Shown here piece by piece: positions 1 to 6,370 of a stretch of 16,310 nucleotides of DNA. The DNA is taken from assembly GCA_910587925.1 (NCBI GenBank), contig CAJUOC010000041.1:1-16310 (forward strand). The letters are read 5' to 3'. Below the pieces are notes generated by a model. It was not told where the DNA came from. It made no database searches and was given only the letters and a program-made list of their open reading frames with translations. Position 1 is the first letter of the stretch. Every line of letters begins with the position of its first letter. This DNA comes from an uncultured Muribaculaceae bacterium. GTDB taxonomy: Bacteria > Bacteroidota > Bacteroidia > Bacteroidales > Muribaculaceae. The position numbers and the translations under genes were made by a program.

Positions 1-54
1 ACTCGCGACCCTCAGCTTGGAAGGCTGATGCTCTATCAACTGAGCTACTTCCGC
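1..54 (-). tRNA. tRNA-Gly (anticodon TCC), 3' end cut by window edge
   Basis: The minus strand reads GCGGAAGTAGCTCAG from position 54, a normal acceptor plus D-arm start. It continues into an anticodon arm with loop CTTCCAA (plus-strand 17-23), which places TCC at 34-36. The T-arm and acceptor 3' side lie beyond position 1, so the gene is partial. It is the last visible member of a Thr-Tyr-Gly tRNA cluster transcribed leftward. Confidence 0.93.
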
Positions 55-64
55 AGAAGTTTTG

Positions 65-146
65 TGGGCGCGGATGGATTCGAACCACCGAAGGCTGAGC
101 CAGCAGATTTACAGTCTGCCCCATTTGGCCACTCTGGAACACGCCC
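65..146 (-). tRNA. tRNA-Tyr (anticodon GTA)
   Basis: On the minus strand the acceptor strands GGGCGTG (146-140) and CGCGCCC (72-66) pair, with one G-T wobble. The anticodon loop CTGTAAA gives GTA. The long variable arm makes it about 82 nt, as expected for a class II tRNA-Tyr. The T-loop GTTCGAATC is intact. CCA is not fully encoded after the discriminator. It lies 49 nt downstream of tRNA-Thr, and the spacer holds a small GC hairpin (158-174). Confidence 0.95.
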
Positions 147-195
147 TATTATTAGACCCGCCGACCCGCGGCGGAGAAAGTCCCTTTACAACTTG

Positions 196-269
196 AGCCT
201 CTTGTCGGATTCGAACCAACGACCCCGAGATTACAAATCACGTGCTCTGGCCAACTGAGCTAAAGAGGC
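196..269 (-). tRNA. tRNA-Thr (anticodon TGT)
   Basis: The acceptor GCCTCTT (269-263) pairs with AAGAGGC (203-197). The D-arm GCTC/GAGC, a T-loop with TTCGAAT, and the anticodon loop TTTGTAA (anticodon TGT) are all present. The anticodon stem has one T-T opposition at 29-41 but is otherwise paired. It is the first gene of the leftward tRNA cluster and lies about 50 nt downstream of a clear promoter. The order Thr-Tyr-Gly resembles the tRNA cluster that precedes tuf in many bacteria; that continuation is inferred. Confidence 0.94.
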
Positions 270-319
270 ATCTTCAATTTTCTCTTGCGAGGAGAGCCGG
301 TAGCTCTCGTTTGCGGTTG

Positions 320-349
320 CAAAGTTAAGTACAATTTTCATATCTGCAA
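320..349 (-). promoter_or_regulatory. Bacteroidetes-type promoter of the tRNA cluster
   Basis: Read on the minus strand, TTG (349-347) is followed after 19 bp by TAACTTTG (327-320), a full match to the TTG-N19-21-TAnnTTTG consensus of the Bacteroidetes primary sigma factor. Initiation would fall near position 313. The leader then carries a 6-bp hairpin (308-292, loop of 5) before the first tRNA. Confidence 0.85.
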
Positions 350-455
350 AACATTTCCATCTATTTTTTTGCAAAAACTTTTGCTATTTTTCGCAAACCG
401 CTGATTATATGACATGTACCGTCGCGCAATATTTACATCACGTACCATTGCCGCC

Positions 456-475
456 GCGCCGGGCCGCCCGGGCGC
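456..475. other. GC-rich imperfect palindrome in the divergent intergenic region
   Basis: GCGCCGGGC (456-464) and GCCCGGGCGC (466-475) are inverted copies with a single extra C. It lies between the leftward tRNA promoter and the rightward peptidase promoter. No T-tract follows on either strand, so it does not look like an intrinsic terminator. An operator or insulating structure is possible but nothing else supports it. The rest of 350-520 shows no gene. Confidence 0.4.
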
Positions 476-522
476 CTGTGCTAATTTTACTTAACGCCCG
501 CATACATGTGTGCATTTTTACG

Positions 523-530
523 TACTTTTG
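523..530 (+). promoter_or_regulatory. Probable -7 box (TACTTTTG) of the peptidase operon
   Basis: TACTTTTG matches TAnnTTTG. It lies 23 bp before the ATG at 554, which would leave a leader of about 17 nt. No good TTG is found 19-21 bp upstream, so the -33 half is weak. If used, this promoter rules out the in-frame ATG at 506 as the start of the downstream gene. Confidence 0.55.
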
Positions 531-553
531 CTTTCAGTAAAATCATTATCACT

Positions 554-1753
554 ATGAGCATATCACTATCGCTGGCGCTCGGCGCCGCCGCAATGTGCGC
601 CGCAGCCGCCGACTCCGTTGCCACCGACTCGGTGGAGAAGTTTGTATTTACCGACGTGATCACCGTGCCGACCACATCGGTCAAAGACCAGAACAAGAGC
701 GGCACATGCTGGTGTTTCAGCGGACTGTCGTTTATGGAAGACGAGATACTGCGCGCGTCGGGCGACTCGCTCGACCTGAGCGAGATGTATGTCGTGCGCA
801 AATGCTATGAGGACAAGGCCGACCGCTATGTGCGCATGTACGGCAAGACCAACTTTGCCGCCGGCGGCTCGGTGCTCGACGTGCCTTACGTGTGGGAGCG
901 CTACGGCATCGTGCCCGAGGAGGCCTACCCCGGCCTGGCCTACGGCGAGGACAAGCATGTGCACGGCGAGCTCGACGCAATCCTGGCCTCGATGGTGGGC
1001 AATGTGGTGGCCAAGCCCAACGGCAGCAAGATATCGCCCGCCTGGCGCGCGGCCCTCGACGGGGTGCTCGACGCGTACCTGGGCAAGACTCCCGAGACCT
1101 TCACATACCGCGGCAAGACGTATACCCCGCAGAGCTTTGCAGCATCGCTGGGCCTGTCGCCCGACAATTATGTGGCCGTGACCTCATTTACCCACCACCC
1201 ATTTTACAAGCCCTTTGTGCTTGAGGTGGCCGACAACTGGCTTTGGGCGCCGTACCACAATGTACCCCTCGACGAGATGAAGGCCATCGTCGACAATGCC
1301 CTCAAGGAGGGATACACCGTGGCCTGGGCGGCCGATGTGAGCGAGGGCGGCTTCAAGTGGACCGACGGCGTCGCCCTGCTCCCCGCCGAGCGCGACTCGC
1401 GCGACATGACCGGCACCGAGCTTGCCCGCTGGGTAAAGCTCAGCGACAAGGAGCGCAGCGGCGACCGCTATGCCTTCACCGGCCCGGTGGCCGAGATGGA
1501 TGTCACCCAGGAGCTGCGCCAGCAGATGTTTGACGGCCAGGAGACCACCGACGACCACGGCATGGTGATCGTCGGCACCGCCACCGACCAGAAGGGCAAC
1601 CGCTACTATAAAGTGAAAAACTCCTGGGACACCAACCAGGTCTACGACGGATACATCTACGTATCGGAGCCTTACTTCCTGGCCAAGACCGTCGACATCT
1701 ACGTCAACAAGGCCGCCGTACCTAAGGCGATAGCCAAGAAGATGGGCATCTGA
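554..1753 (+). CDS. Exported C1B cysteine peptidase (bleomycin hydrolase / aminopeptidase C-like)
   Basis: The 399-residue protein has the three signatures of papain-fold C1B peptidases. These are DQNKSGTCWCFS with oxyanion Gln46 and catalytic Cys52, DDHGMVIVG with catalytic His335, and KNSWD with Asn356. The stretch around residues 214-250 (FTHHPFYKPF, then NVPLDEM) is also typical of the bleomycin hydrolase subfamily. I chose the ATG at 554 rather than 506 because a -7 box lies between them and because residues 1-20 (MSISLSLALGAAAMCAAAAD) form a short signal peptide. Classical family members are cytosolic hexameric aminopeptidases; here export to the periplasm is predicted, where the enzyme would trim peptides. 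It is first in a three-gene operon: its TGA overlaps the next ATG by one base. Family assignment is firm; substrate is unknown. Confidence 0.92.
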   Translation: MSISLSLALGAAAMCAAAADSVATDSVEKFVFTDVITVPTTSVKDQNKSGTCWCFSGLSFMEDEILRASGDSLDLSEMYVVRKCYEDKADRYVRMYGKTNFAAGGSVLDVPYVWERYGIVPEEAYPGLAYGEDKHVHGELDAILASMVGNVVAKPNGSKISPAWRAALDGVLDAYLGKTPETFTYRGKTYTPQSFAASLGLSPDNYVAVTSFTHHPFYKPFVLEVADNWLWAPYHNVPLDEMKAIVDNALKEGYTVAWAADVSEGGFKWTDGVALLPAERDSRDMTGTELARWVKLSDKERSGDRYAFTGPVAEMDVTQELRQQMFDGQETTDDHGMVIVGTATDQKGNRYYKVKNSWDTNQVYDGYIYVSEPYFLAKTVDIYVNKAAVPKAIAKKMGI

Positions 1754-2271
1754 TGCGGCGCATCGGCATCCTGAGCGACACCCACTCCTGCTGGGACGAC
1801 CGCTACGCCCTCCACCTGGGCGGCTGCGACGAGCTGTGGCACGCGGGCGACATCGGCGACCTCGACACCCTGCGCCGGCTGCGCGCCATATGCCCGGTGA
1901 CCCGCGCCGTGCGCGGCAATATCGACCACGGCCCGGTGGCGCGCGAGTGCCCGGAGATACAGAGCTTCACGGTCGAGGACACGGGCGTGTGGATGACACA
2001 CATCGGCGGCTACCCGGGGCGCTATGCCCCGGGAGTGCGCCGTATGCTCATCGACGCCCGGCCGCGGCTGATGATTGCCGGCCACAGCCATATACTGAAG
2101 GTGCAGTACGACCCGGAGCTGCGCCTGCTGCATATCAACCCCGGGGCCGCCGGATACCACGGCTGGCAGAAGGTGCGCACACTGGTGCGCCTCGTAATCG
2201 ACGGCGCCGACATCCGCGATCTCGAGGTAATCGAGCTGGGACGCGCCGCCCCGACATTTCCACGCCGATGA
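1753..2271 (+). CDS. YfcE/MJ0936-type metallophosphoesterase
   Basis: This 172-residue calcineurin-like phosphoesterase has all the metal-binding blocks in order: SDTH (Asp9, His11), HAGDIGD (Asp33), GNID (Asn56), MTHIGG (His83) and GHSH (His111, His113). Length and motif spacing fit the small single-domain YfcE group, which hydrolyses model phosphodiesters in vitro with a two-metal centre; the physiological substrate is usually unknown. No signal peptide is present, so it should act in the cytoplasm, unlike its two exported operon partners. The start overlaps the upstream stop as TGATG and its own stop overlaps the next start as ATGA, so the three genes are probably translationally coupled. 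The metal site looks complete. Confidence 0.93.
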   Translation: MRRIGILSDTHSCWDDRYALHLGGCDELWHAGDIGDLDTLRRLRAICPVTRAVRGNIDHGPVARECPEIQSFTVEDTGVWMTHIGGYPGRYAPGVRRMLIDARPRLMIAGHSHILKVQYDPELRLLHINPGAAGYHGWQKVRTLVRLVIDGADIRDLEVIELGRAAPTFPRR

Positions 2272-2777
2272 AACACATCATATATATAGCGGCCGCCGCT
2301 GCCCTCGCCATGGGCGCCGCATCTTGCAAGACCAGCGAGGAGGCATACCGCGCAGCCTATGAGCGCGCCGTGGCCGGCCGTGCCGACGAAGACCCGCTCG
2401 AGGGCACCGTATACGGCGCCGCCCGCCGCCCGCTGGGCACACGCGTCGCCATCGCAGGCGCCGACACGGCCGAGGTGGTCACCCACCGCGTAAAAGTCAC
2501 CGAAGGCGGCGGAGGCGTGGCCGAGTGGCTGCGGCCGTACAGTGTGGTGGTGGGGCGCATGAAGCAGCGCTTCAACGCCCTGTCGATGCGCGAGCGGCTT
2601 GTCGACGAGGGCTACCCGCGCACGTTTGTGGTCGAGACCGGCGAGCCGTACTACTACATCGTGGCCGCCTCCTACGACTCCGAGGCCGAGGCAGTGGCCG
2701 AGTGTGCGCGCCTGCGCCGGCTGACAGATTTCCCGGTACCGATGCGCGGCGGGCTGCCGTTCATTCTGAAGCGCTGA
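2268..2777 (+). CDS. SPOR-domain lipoprotein
   Basis: The 169-residue protein starts with a lipoprotein signal peptide (residues 1-20, hydrophobic Ala-rich core, lipobox AAS-Cys20). A low-complexity linker follows to about residue 88, then a SPOR domain (about 90-168) with YSVVVGRMKQRFNAL, the central YYYIVAASYDS strand and a C-terminal FILKR strand. SPOR domains bind peptidoglycan strands stripped of stem peptides, typically at division sites, so a cell-envelope role is likely. The ATG at 2268 overlaps the upstream stop by four bases (ATGA) and gives the signal peptide directly. The 3' end overlaps the convergent SGNH-like gene by 17 bp, with no terminator between them. Domain call is good; precise role is not known. 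Confidence 0.85.
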   Translation: MKHIIYIAAAAALAMGAASCKTSEEAYRAAYERAVAGRADEDPLEGTVYGAARRPLGTRVAIAGADTAEVVTHRVKVTEGGGGVAEWLRPYSVVVGRMKQRFNALSMRERLVDEGYPRTFVVETGEPYYYIVAASYDSEAEAVAECARLRRLTDFPVPMRGGLPFILKR

Positions 2778-3753
2778 GCGCCGCGTCGACTATACGTGTG
2801 GTCAGCTCGGGGAACAGATGTGATTTGTCGTAATAATTGGCGGGATTGCGCCTGTCTGCGACAAATGCAGTCGTCATATTGTGGTAGCGGCGGCCAAAAA
2901 TGTCGCAGAAAATACTGTCGTCGCGAGCCGACGGCACTTCATTGTTGACCAGCACAAAGTCGAGCGTCGCACCATGCCGGTCGGCAATTGCAGCGATGGC
3001 ACGCAGGTCTGCCTCCACTTTTGGAGTGATACGCGACGGGATTGTATTAAGTCGCAAGGAAGCACACATTTTCTGTATCCCGGCATACATTCCACTGCCG
3101 ATATCCACGCTGTCGGAGGCATATCCGGATATAAGCAATTCATTGAGCGAGGCATCATAGCGGGTGCCGGGACGCACATCAAGCCAATGCCTGAACTTTG
3201 GAGCCTGAAAGCCCGAGAGGTCGTAATCAAGCTTGGCGGCAATATAGTTGCGGTTAAGCGACCATCCGATAAAGGGCAACCATGCCGCGAGCCGACGGTA
3301 CGGGTCGGTGTAGACATGAGGGTGCAAGTCAAAAACATTGCCATGCAACACATCTTCCTTCACACTCCACATGCTCGTCACAATTATTACATGCCGCAGA
3401 GAGTCGACCTGCCGCGCAGCATACTCCAGCATAATACGCGTAGCCGGTATCATCTGCCCGTCTGTCGACAAGTGGTATACCCGCGCCGAGTCGGGGAGAT
3501 AGCGCTTCCACTCGGCGGCAAGCAGATTTTTTGACACGCTGCTGCCCAGGATGAAAGAGTCGAAGCGGCGACGGTCGGGATTGTGCTCGAAATTCTCGAC
3601 GCCGGCGACACCGATATTGGTGATGACGCCGTCTGAGTAACAGTCGCTGTGCCACCGCATCACCCGCAGCGGGTCGCAGCCGTAGACATAGACGGCGACC
3701 AGCGCCACCAGCGCCGCCGCATAAGCAAGACATTTCAGGAGAAACCGGGCCAT
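2761..3753 (-). CDS. Membrane-anchored SGNH-like protein, probable partner of the MBOAT acyltransferase
   Basis: The 330-residue protein begins with an N-terminal hydrophobic anchor (about residues 4-25) and is otherwise predicted to be extracytoplasmic. Two SGNH-hydrolase hallmarks are visible: ILGSSVSKN, with candidate nucleophile Ser72 in the GxS turn, and near the C-terminus DKSHLF, a DxxH pair (Asp309, His312). This layout resembles DltD/AlgX-type proteins that work with MBOAT transporters to O-acylate envelope polymers. I chose the ATG at 3753, one base after the MBOAT stop, over an upstream in-frame ATG at 3795 because it puts the anchor at the N-terminus and avoids a 41-bp overlap. 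It is last in the PAP2-MBOAT-SGNH operon and its 3' end overlaps the convergent SPOR gene. Sequence similarity to named families is weak, so the role rests on motifs plus context. Confidence 0.72.
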   Translation of the reverse strand: MARFLLKCLAYAAALVALVAVYVYGCDPLRVMRWHSDCYSDGVITNIGVAGVENFEHNPDRRRFDSFILGSSVSKNLLAAEWKRYLPDSARVYHLSTDGQMIPATRIMLEYAARQVDSLRHVIIVTSMWSVKEDVLHGNVFDLHPHVYTDPYRRLAAWLPFIGWSLNRNYIAAKLDYDLSGFQAPKFRHWLDVRPGTRYDASLNELLISGYASDSVDIGSGMYAGIQKMCASLRLNTIPSRITPKVEADLRAIAAIADRHGATLDFVLVNNEVPSARDDSIFCDIFGRRYHNMTTAFVADRRNPANYYDKSHLFPELTTRIVDAALSASE

Positions 3754-3754
3754 A

Positions 3755-5266
3755 TCAAAACTGAAAATATATAAATCCCGACGAGGCACTGTCAATGCCT
3801 GTCACACACAGCACCGCCAAAAACATATACAGCGCCGCCCGCGCCACCCGGCCGCGCGGCACACGCGACAGGCCATAGGTGCCGCGGCGCGAGCGCCACT
3901 CGATGGCAAACATCAGCCCCGCGCTCCATATCGGCGTATTGTAGACCAACTCGGGAAGCACCCTCGACGGATACAATACTCCCGCGACAACCACGGCGCA
4001 CAAGGCTGCGACCGCCACAGCCCGGGGCCACCGCGCGAGCATATACGCAGCGGCCGTCGACACGATAGTGCATACCATCATCCCCGGCAAAGCCCTCCAT
4101 ACATACATTGCGGCGCCCTCGACAGTCGCCGAGCGGAAAAATATAAACAGCAGTGCAAATATCATGAAGGTGACTACCATCCTCGGCAGGTCTGAGCGCC
4201 GCGCAAGCGTGCGCTCAGGCCTGCCCGGGTATACCCGGGCGGCCGCGCTCACCCACAGCCCGCAGAGCGCGCCCCACACCACAAAGGTCCACGCGGCGCC
4301 GTGCCACAGCCCCGACAGCAGGAAGACGGCCATCACGTGCAGCATGCGCGAGCCGCGGCGGGAGCCGCCCAGCGGGATGTACACGTACTCGCGAAACCAT
4401 ATGTAGAGCGAGCGGTGCCAGCGCGTCCACAGCTCGCGGCCGTCGCGCGAGAAGAAGGGGAAGAGAAAGTTGTCGGTAAGGCGTATGCCGAGCAGACGCG
4501 CCGAGCCGATGGCGATATCGCTGTAGCCCGAGAAGTCGGCATATATCTGCAAGGCAAAAAACACCGCGCCGACCGTGAGCTGCACCGTCGCGAGCGGCTG
4601 CTCAAGCATATCGGCATATTCAAAGACCCAGTCGGTCCAGCGGGCGAGTCCGTCGGCGACCACAATCTTCTTGAAAAAGCCCCAGAGGATACGGCGGCAG
4701 CCGTCGACGGCCTCGCCATAGTCAAAGCGCCGGGCGACGCGAAACCGCGGCAGCAGCTCCGATGCCCGCTCGATGGGACCGGCCACCAATTGAGGGAAAA
4801 AGGATAAGTAAAGCGCCAGCACGGGCAGCGAGCGCTCGGCCGGTATGGTGCCGCGGGCCACGTCAACAGAGTAGCTGATGGCCTGCAAGGCATAAAACGA
4901 CAGGCCCACCGGCAGCAGCACCTCGACGGTAAACCAGTCGAGCTCCCAGCCGAAATTGGCCATGAGCCAGCGCAGATTTTCGGCAAAGAAACCGCAGTAT
5001 TTAAATGCAACAAGCGCACCGATGCACACCGCCACATTGACTCCGGCCCACATCCGACGGCGGGCGGCAGGCAGGGCGCAGGCCCAGGTCGTGAGGGTAA
5101 TGCCGCCGAGCAGGCCCAGGAAACGCCAGTCCCACCAGCCGTAGAAGAAATAGCTCGCGGCAAGAAGCAGATAGTTTTGCAAGCGCAGCGAGCGTGCCGC
5201 CACGGTGTAGTACAGCACAAACACCGTCGGCAACAGCAGCAGGTATGCTATCGATACAAATGTCAT
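3755..5266 (-). CDS. MBOAT-family membrane O-acyltransferase (AlgI/DltB-like)
   Basis: The 503-residue polytopic protein carries the family hallmarks. These are FFPQLVAGPIER (about 156-167), the WTRWHRSLYIWFREYVYIPL block (about 280-299), and LLSGLWHGAAWTF (about 316-328) with the invariant MBOAT histidine His322. The N-terminal YLLLAASYFFYGWWDW helix and length are normal for AlgI-type enzymes, which pass acyl groups, usually acetyl, across the inner membrane to an extracytoplasmic partner. The ATG at 5266 overlaps the PAP2 stop (TGATG) and starts directly with a transmembrane helix; an earlier in-frame ATG at 5332 would add a hydrophilic stretch inside the PAP2 gene. The next gene, an SGNH-like protein one base downstream, is the natural partner. 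Acetylation of a surface glycan or of peptidoglycan is inferred; the acceptor cannot be told from sequence. Confidence 0.92.
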   Translation of the reverse strand: MTFVSIAYLLLLPTVFVLYYTVAARSLRLQNYLLLAASYFFYGWWDWRFLGLLGGITLTTWACALPAARRRMWAGVNVAVCIGALVAFKYCGFFAENLRWLMANFGWELDWFTVEVLLPVGLSFYALQAISYSVDVARGTIPAERSLPVLALYLSFFPQLVAGPIERASELLPRFRVARRFDYGEAVDGCRRILWGFFKKIVVADGLARWTDWVFEYADMLEQPLATVQLTVGAVFFALQIYADFSGYSDIAIGSARLLGIRLTDNFLFPFFSRDGRELWTRWHRSLYIWFREYVYIPLGGSRRGSRMLHVMAVFLLSGLWHGAAWTFVVWGALCGLWVSAAARVYPGRPERTLARRSDLPRMVVTFMIFALLFIFFRSATVEGAAMYVWRALPGMMVCTIVSTAAAYMLARWPRAVAVAALCAVVVAGVLYPSRVLPELVYNTPIWSAGLMFAIEWRSRRGTYGLSRVPRGRVARAALYMFLAVLCVTGIDSASSGFIYFQF

Positions 5267-6207
5267 CAGAAGCAGGCCCGGGTGACGATACTCAGCGACA
5301 GGGCATTGACGGTCGAGCGCATCACCTGGCACAGATACCCGCCCTCGACGCCGACGGCCAGCTGCGGGGTGAGGCGGTACATGGCTCCGCCGGCGGCCTC
5401 AAGGCTGAAAGACCAGCCCGGGTGTGGCACCCCGCTCATATGGAAATTGCGCACCACGCCGAGCATCACGCGCCCCGAGGGAGACCAGCGCCCGTCGGCC
5501 GACGCGCCCAGCGCCATACCGGCCGATATGCCCCAGCCGTCGGCCATATCGACATACCCGCCGCCGGTGTAGACGGGCATCGAGCGCAGGTCGGTCTGCA
5601 CGGCCACGCCCCACCACTCGGCCATAGGCAGCGAGAGGCGCAGCGCGGTCATCACACCGGTGCGGGCACTCATATGCGGCGCCGGCCCGCTGAGCGGAAA
5701 GAGGGCCGCGGTGGTGACGTCGATGCCGGGCAGCCAGTCAGACGACGCCTCGGGCAGCCCGGGATAGGAGCGCGGAAACACCAGCCGCCCCACCATGTAT
5801 CCCAGCTCGGCCGACACCAGCCCGACGGCGGCGCCGCCCAGCACATCCTTGGGATAATGCCGCCCGCCCAGCACTCGCTGCATGGCGACGGCATCGGCGG
5901 CGACATGGGCGCCGGCCACCCACCAGGGCGAGCGGTCGTAAAGCTCGTGGGAGAGCACCGACGCCACCGTGAAGGCCCACGACGTATGCCGCGAGGGCCA
6001 CGAGTCGCTGCCACGGCCGTCGGGGCGACGCTCGTCGACGGTAGCCTTAAGCAGCTCGGTGAGGGCGGCGTTGATGACCAGGGCCGAGCCTGCCGAGGCC
6101 ACTACGGCGCGCACCGGCGCATGGCGGCGCACCGAGTCGGGCTCGGCCGCCGCCAATCGGGGTATGGCGACTATCGCCATGAGTATGAGGAGTAAGAGTC
6201 TATGCAT
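5266..6207 (-). CDS. Exported PAP2-superfamily phosphatase with barrel-like C-terminal half
   Basis: The 313-residue protein has a signal peptide (MHRLLLLILMAIVAIPRLAA, residues 1-20) and then a PAP2 domain with all three motifs. These are K54-x6-R61-P62, P71-S-R-H74 (Arg where PSGH is usual) and R111-x5-H117-x3-D121. Such enzymes remove phosphate from lipid phosphates such as undecaprenyl pyrophosphate, phosphatidate or lipid A. From about residue 165 to the end the sequence turns into alternating amphipathic strands rich in Gly, Trp and Tyr and ends in Phe, as outer-membrane beta-barrels do. I chose the ATG at 6207 because an upstream ATG (6270) would bury the signal peptide. It is first in the operon with the MBOAT and SGNH-like genes, behind a TAnnTTTG promoter. 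PAP2 assignment is firm; the barrel reading is moderate. Confidence 0.88.
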   Translation of the reverse strand: MHRLLLLILMAIVAIPRLAAAEPDSVRRHAPVRAVVASAGSALVINAALTELLKATVDERRPDGRGSDSWPSRHTSWAFTVASVLSHELYDRSPWWVAGAHVAADAVAMQRVLGGRHYPKDVLGGAAVGLVSAELGYMVGRLVFPRSYPGLPEASSDWLPGIDVTTAALFPLSGPAPHMSARTGVMTALRLSLPMAEWWGVAVQTDLRSMPVYTGGGYVDMADGWGISAGMALGASADGRWSPSGRVMLGVVRNFHMSGVPHPGWSFSLEAAGGAMYRLTPQLAVGVEGGYLCQVMRSTVNALSLSIVTRACF

Positions 6208-6295
6208 GTCTGTCTGAAAATAAAATGCAACTACCCTCTCGGGCAATTGCATCTCTAACCTATGATTCACTTATTAAAATGTTGCTTTTGTGGCA

Positions 6296-6328
6296 CAAAG
6301 ATAATATGAAAAAAGGCGAAACGTACAA
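6296..6328 (-). promoter_or_regulatory. Promoter of the PAP2-MBOAT-SGNH operon
   Basis: On the minus strand TATCTTTG (6303-6296) matches TAnnTTTG exactly. A TTG (6328-6326) lies 22 bp upstream, one base over the usual spacing. Initiation near 6289 would give a leader of roughly 80 nt before the ATG at 6207. The -33 half sits inside the terminator hairpin of the upstream gpmI operon. Confidence 0.72.
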
Positions 6329-6362
6329 ATTAAATACTTTTTAATATACGTTTACGCCTTTT
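6309..6362 (-). terminator. Probable intrinsic terminator of the secA-gpmI operon
   Basis: Read on the minus strand, AAAAGGCGTAAACGTA (6362-6347) is matched by the inverted TACGTTTCGCCTTTT (6325-6311) with one extra base. It surrounds an AT-rich loop, and the right arm runs into a T6 tract. It starts 8 nt after the gpmI stop. The loop is long for an intrinsic terminator, which lowers certainty. Confidence 0.7.
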
Positions 6363-6370
6363 CACATACA

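Noticed and set aside
28..258. Short open frame across the tRNA genes
   Set aside because: It overlaps three well-formed tRNA genes on the opposite strand; the translated motif is just tRNA T-arm and D-arm sequence.
196..269. T-T opposition in the tRNA-Thr anticodon stem as a sign of a pseudo-tRNA
   Set aside because: All other stems and loops are intact and a strong promoter precedes it. From memory, related Bacteroidales tRNA-Thr genes have a similar stem, so it is probably normal.
1836..2267. N-terminal extension of the SPOR lipoprotein into the phosphoesterase gene
   Set aside because: The frame is open upstream but Arg/Pro-rich and lies inside a clear phosphoesterase. The lipoprotein signal begins at the ATG at 2268.
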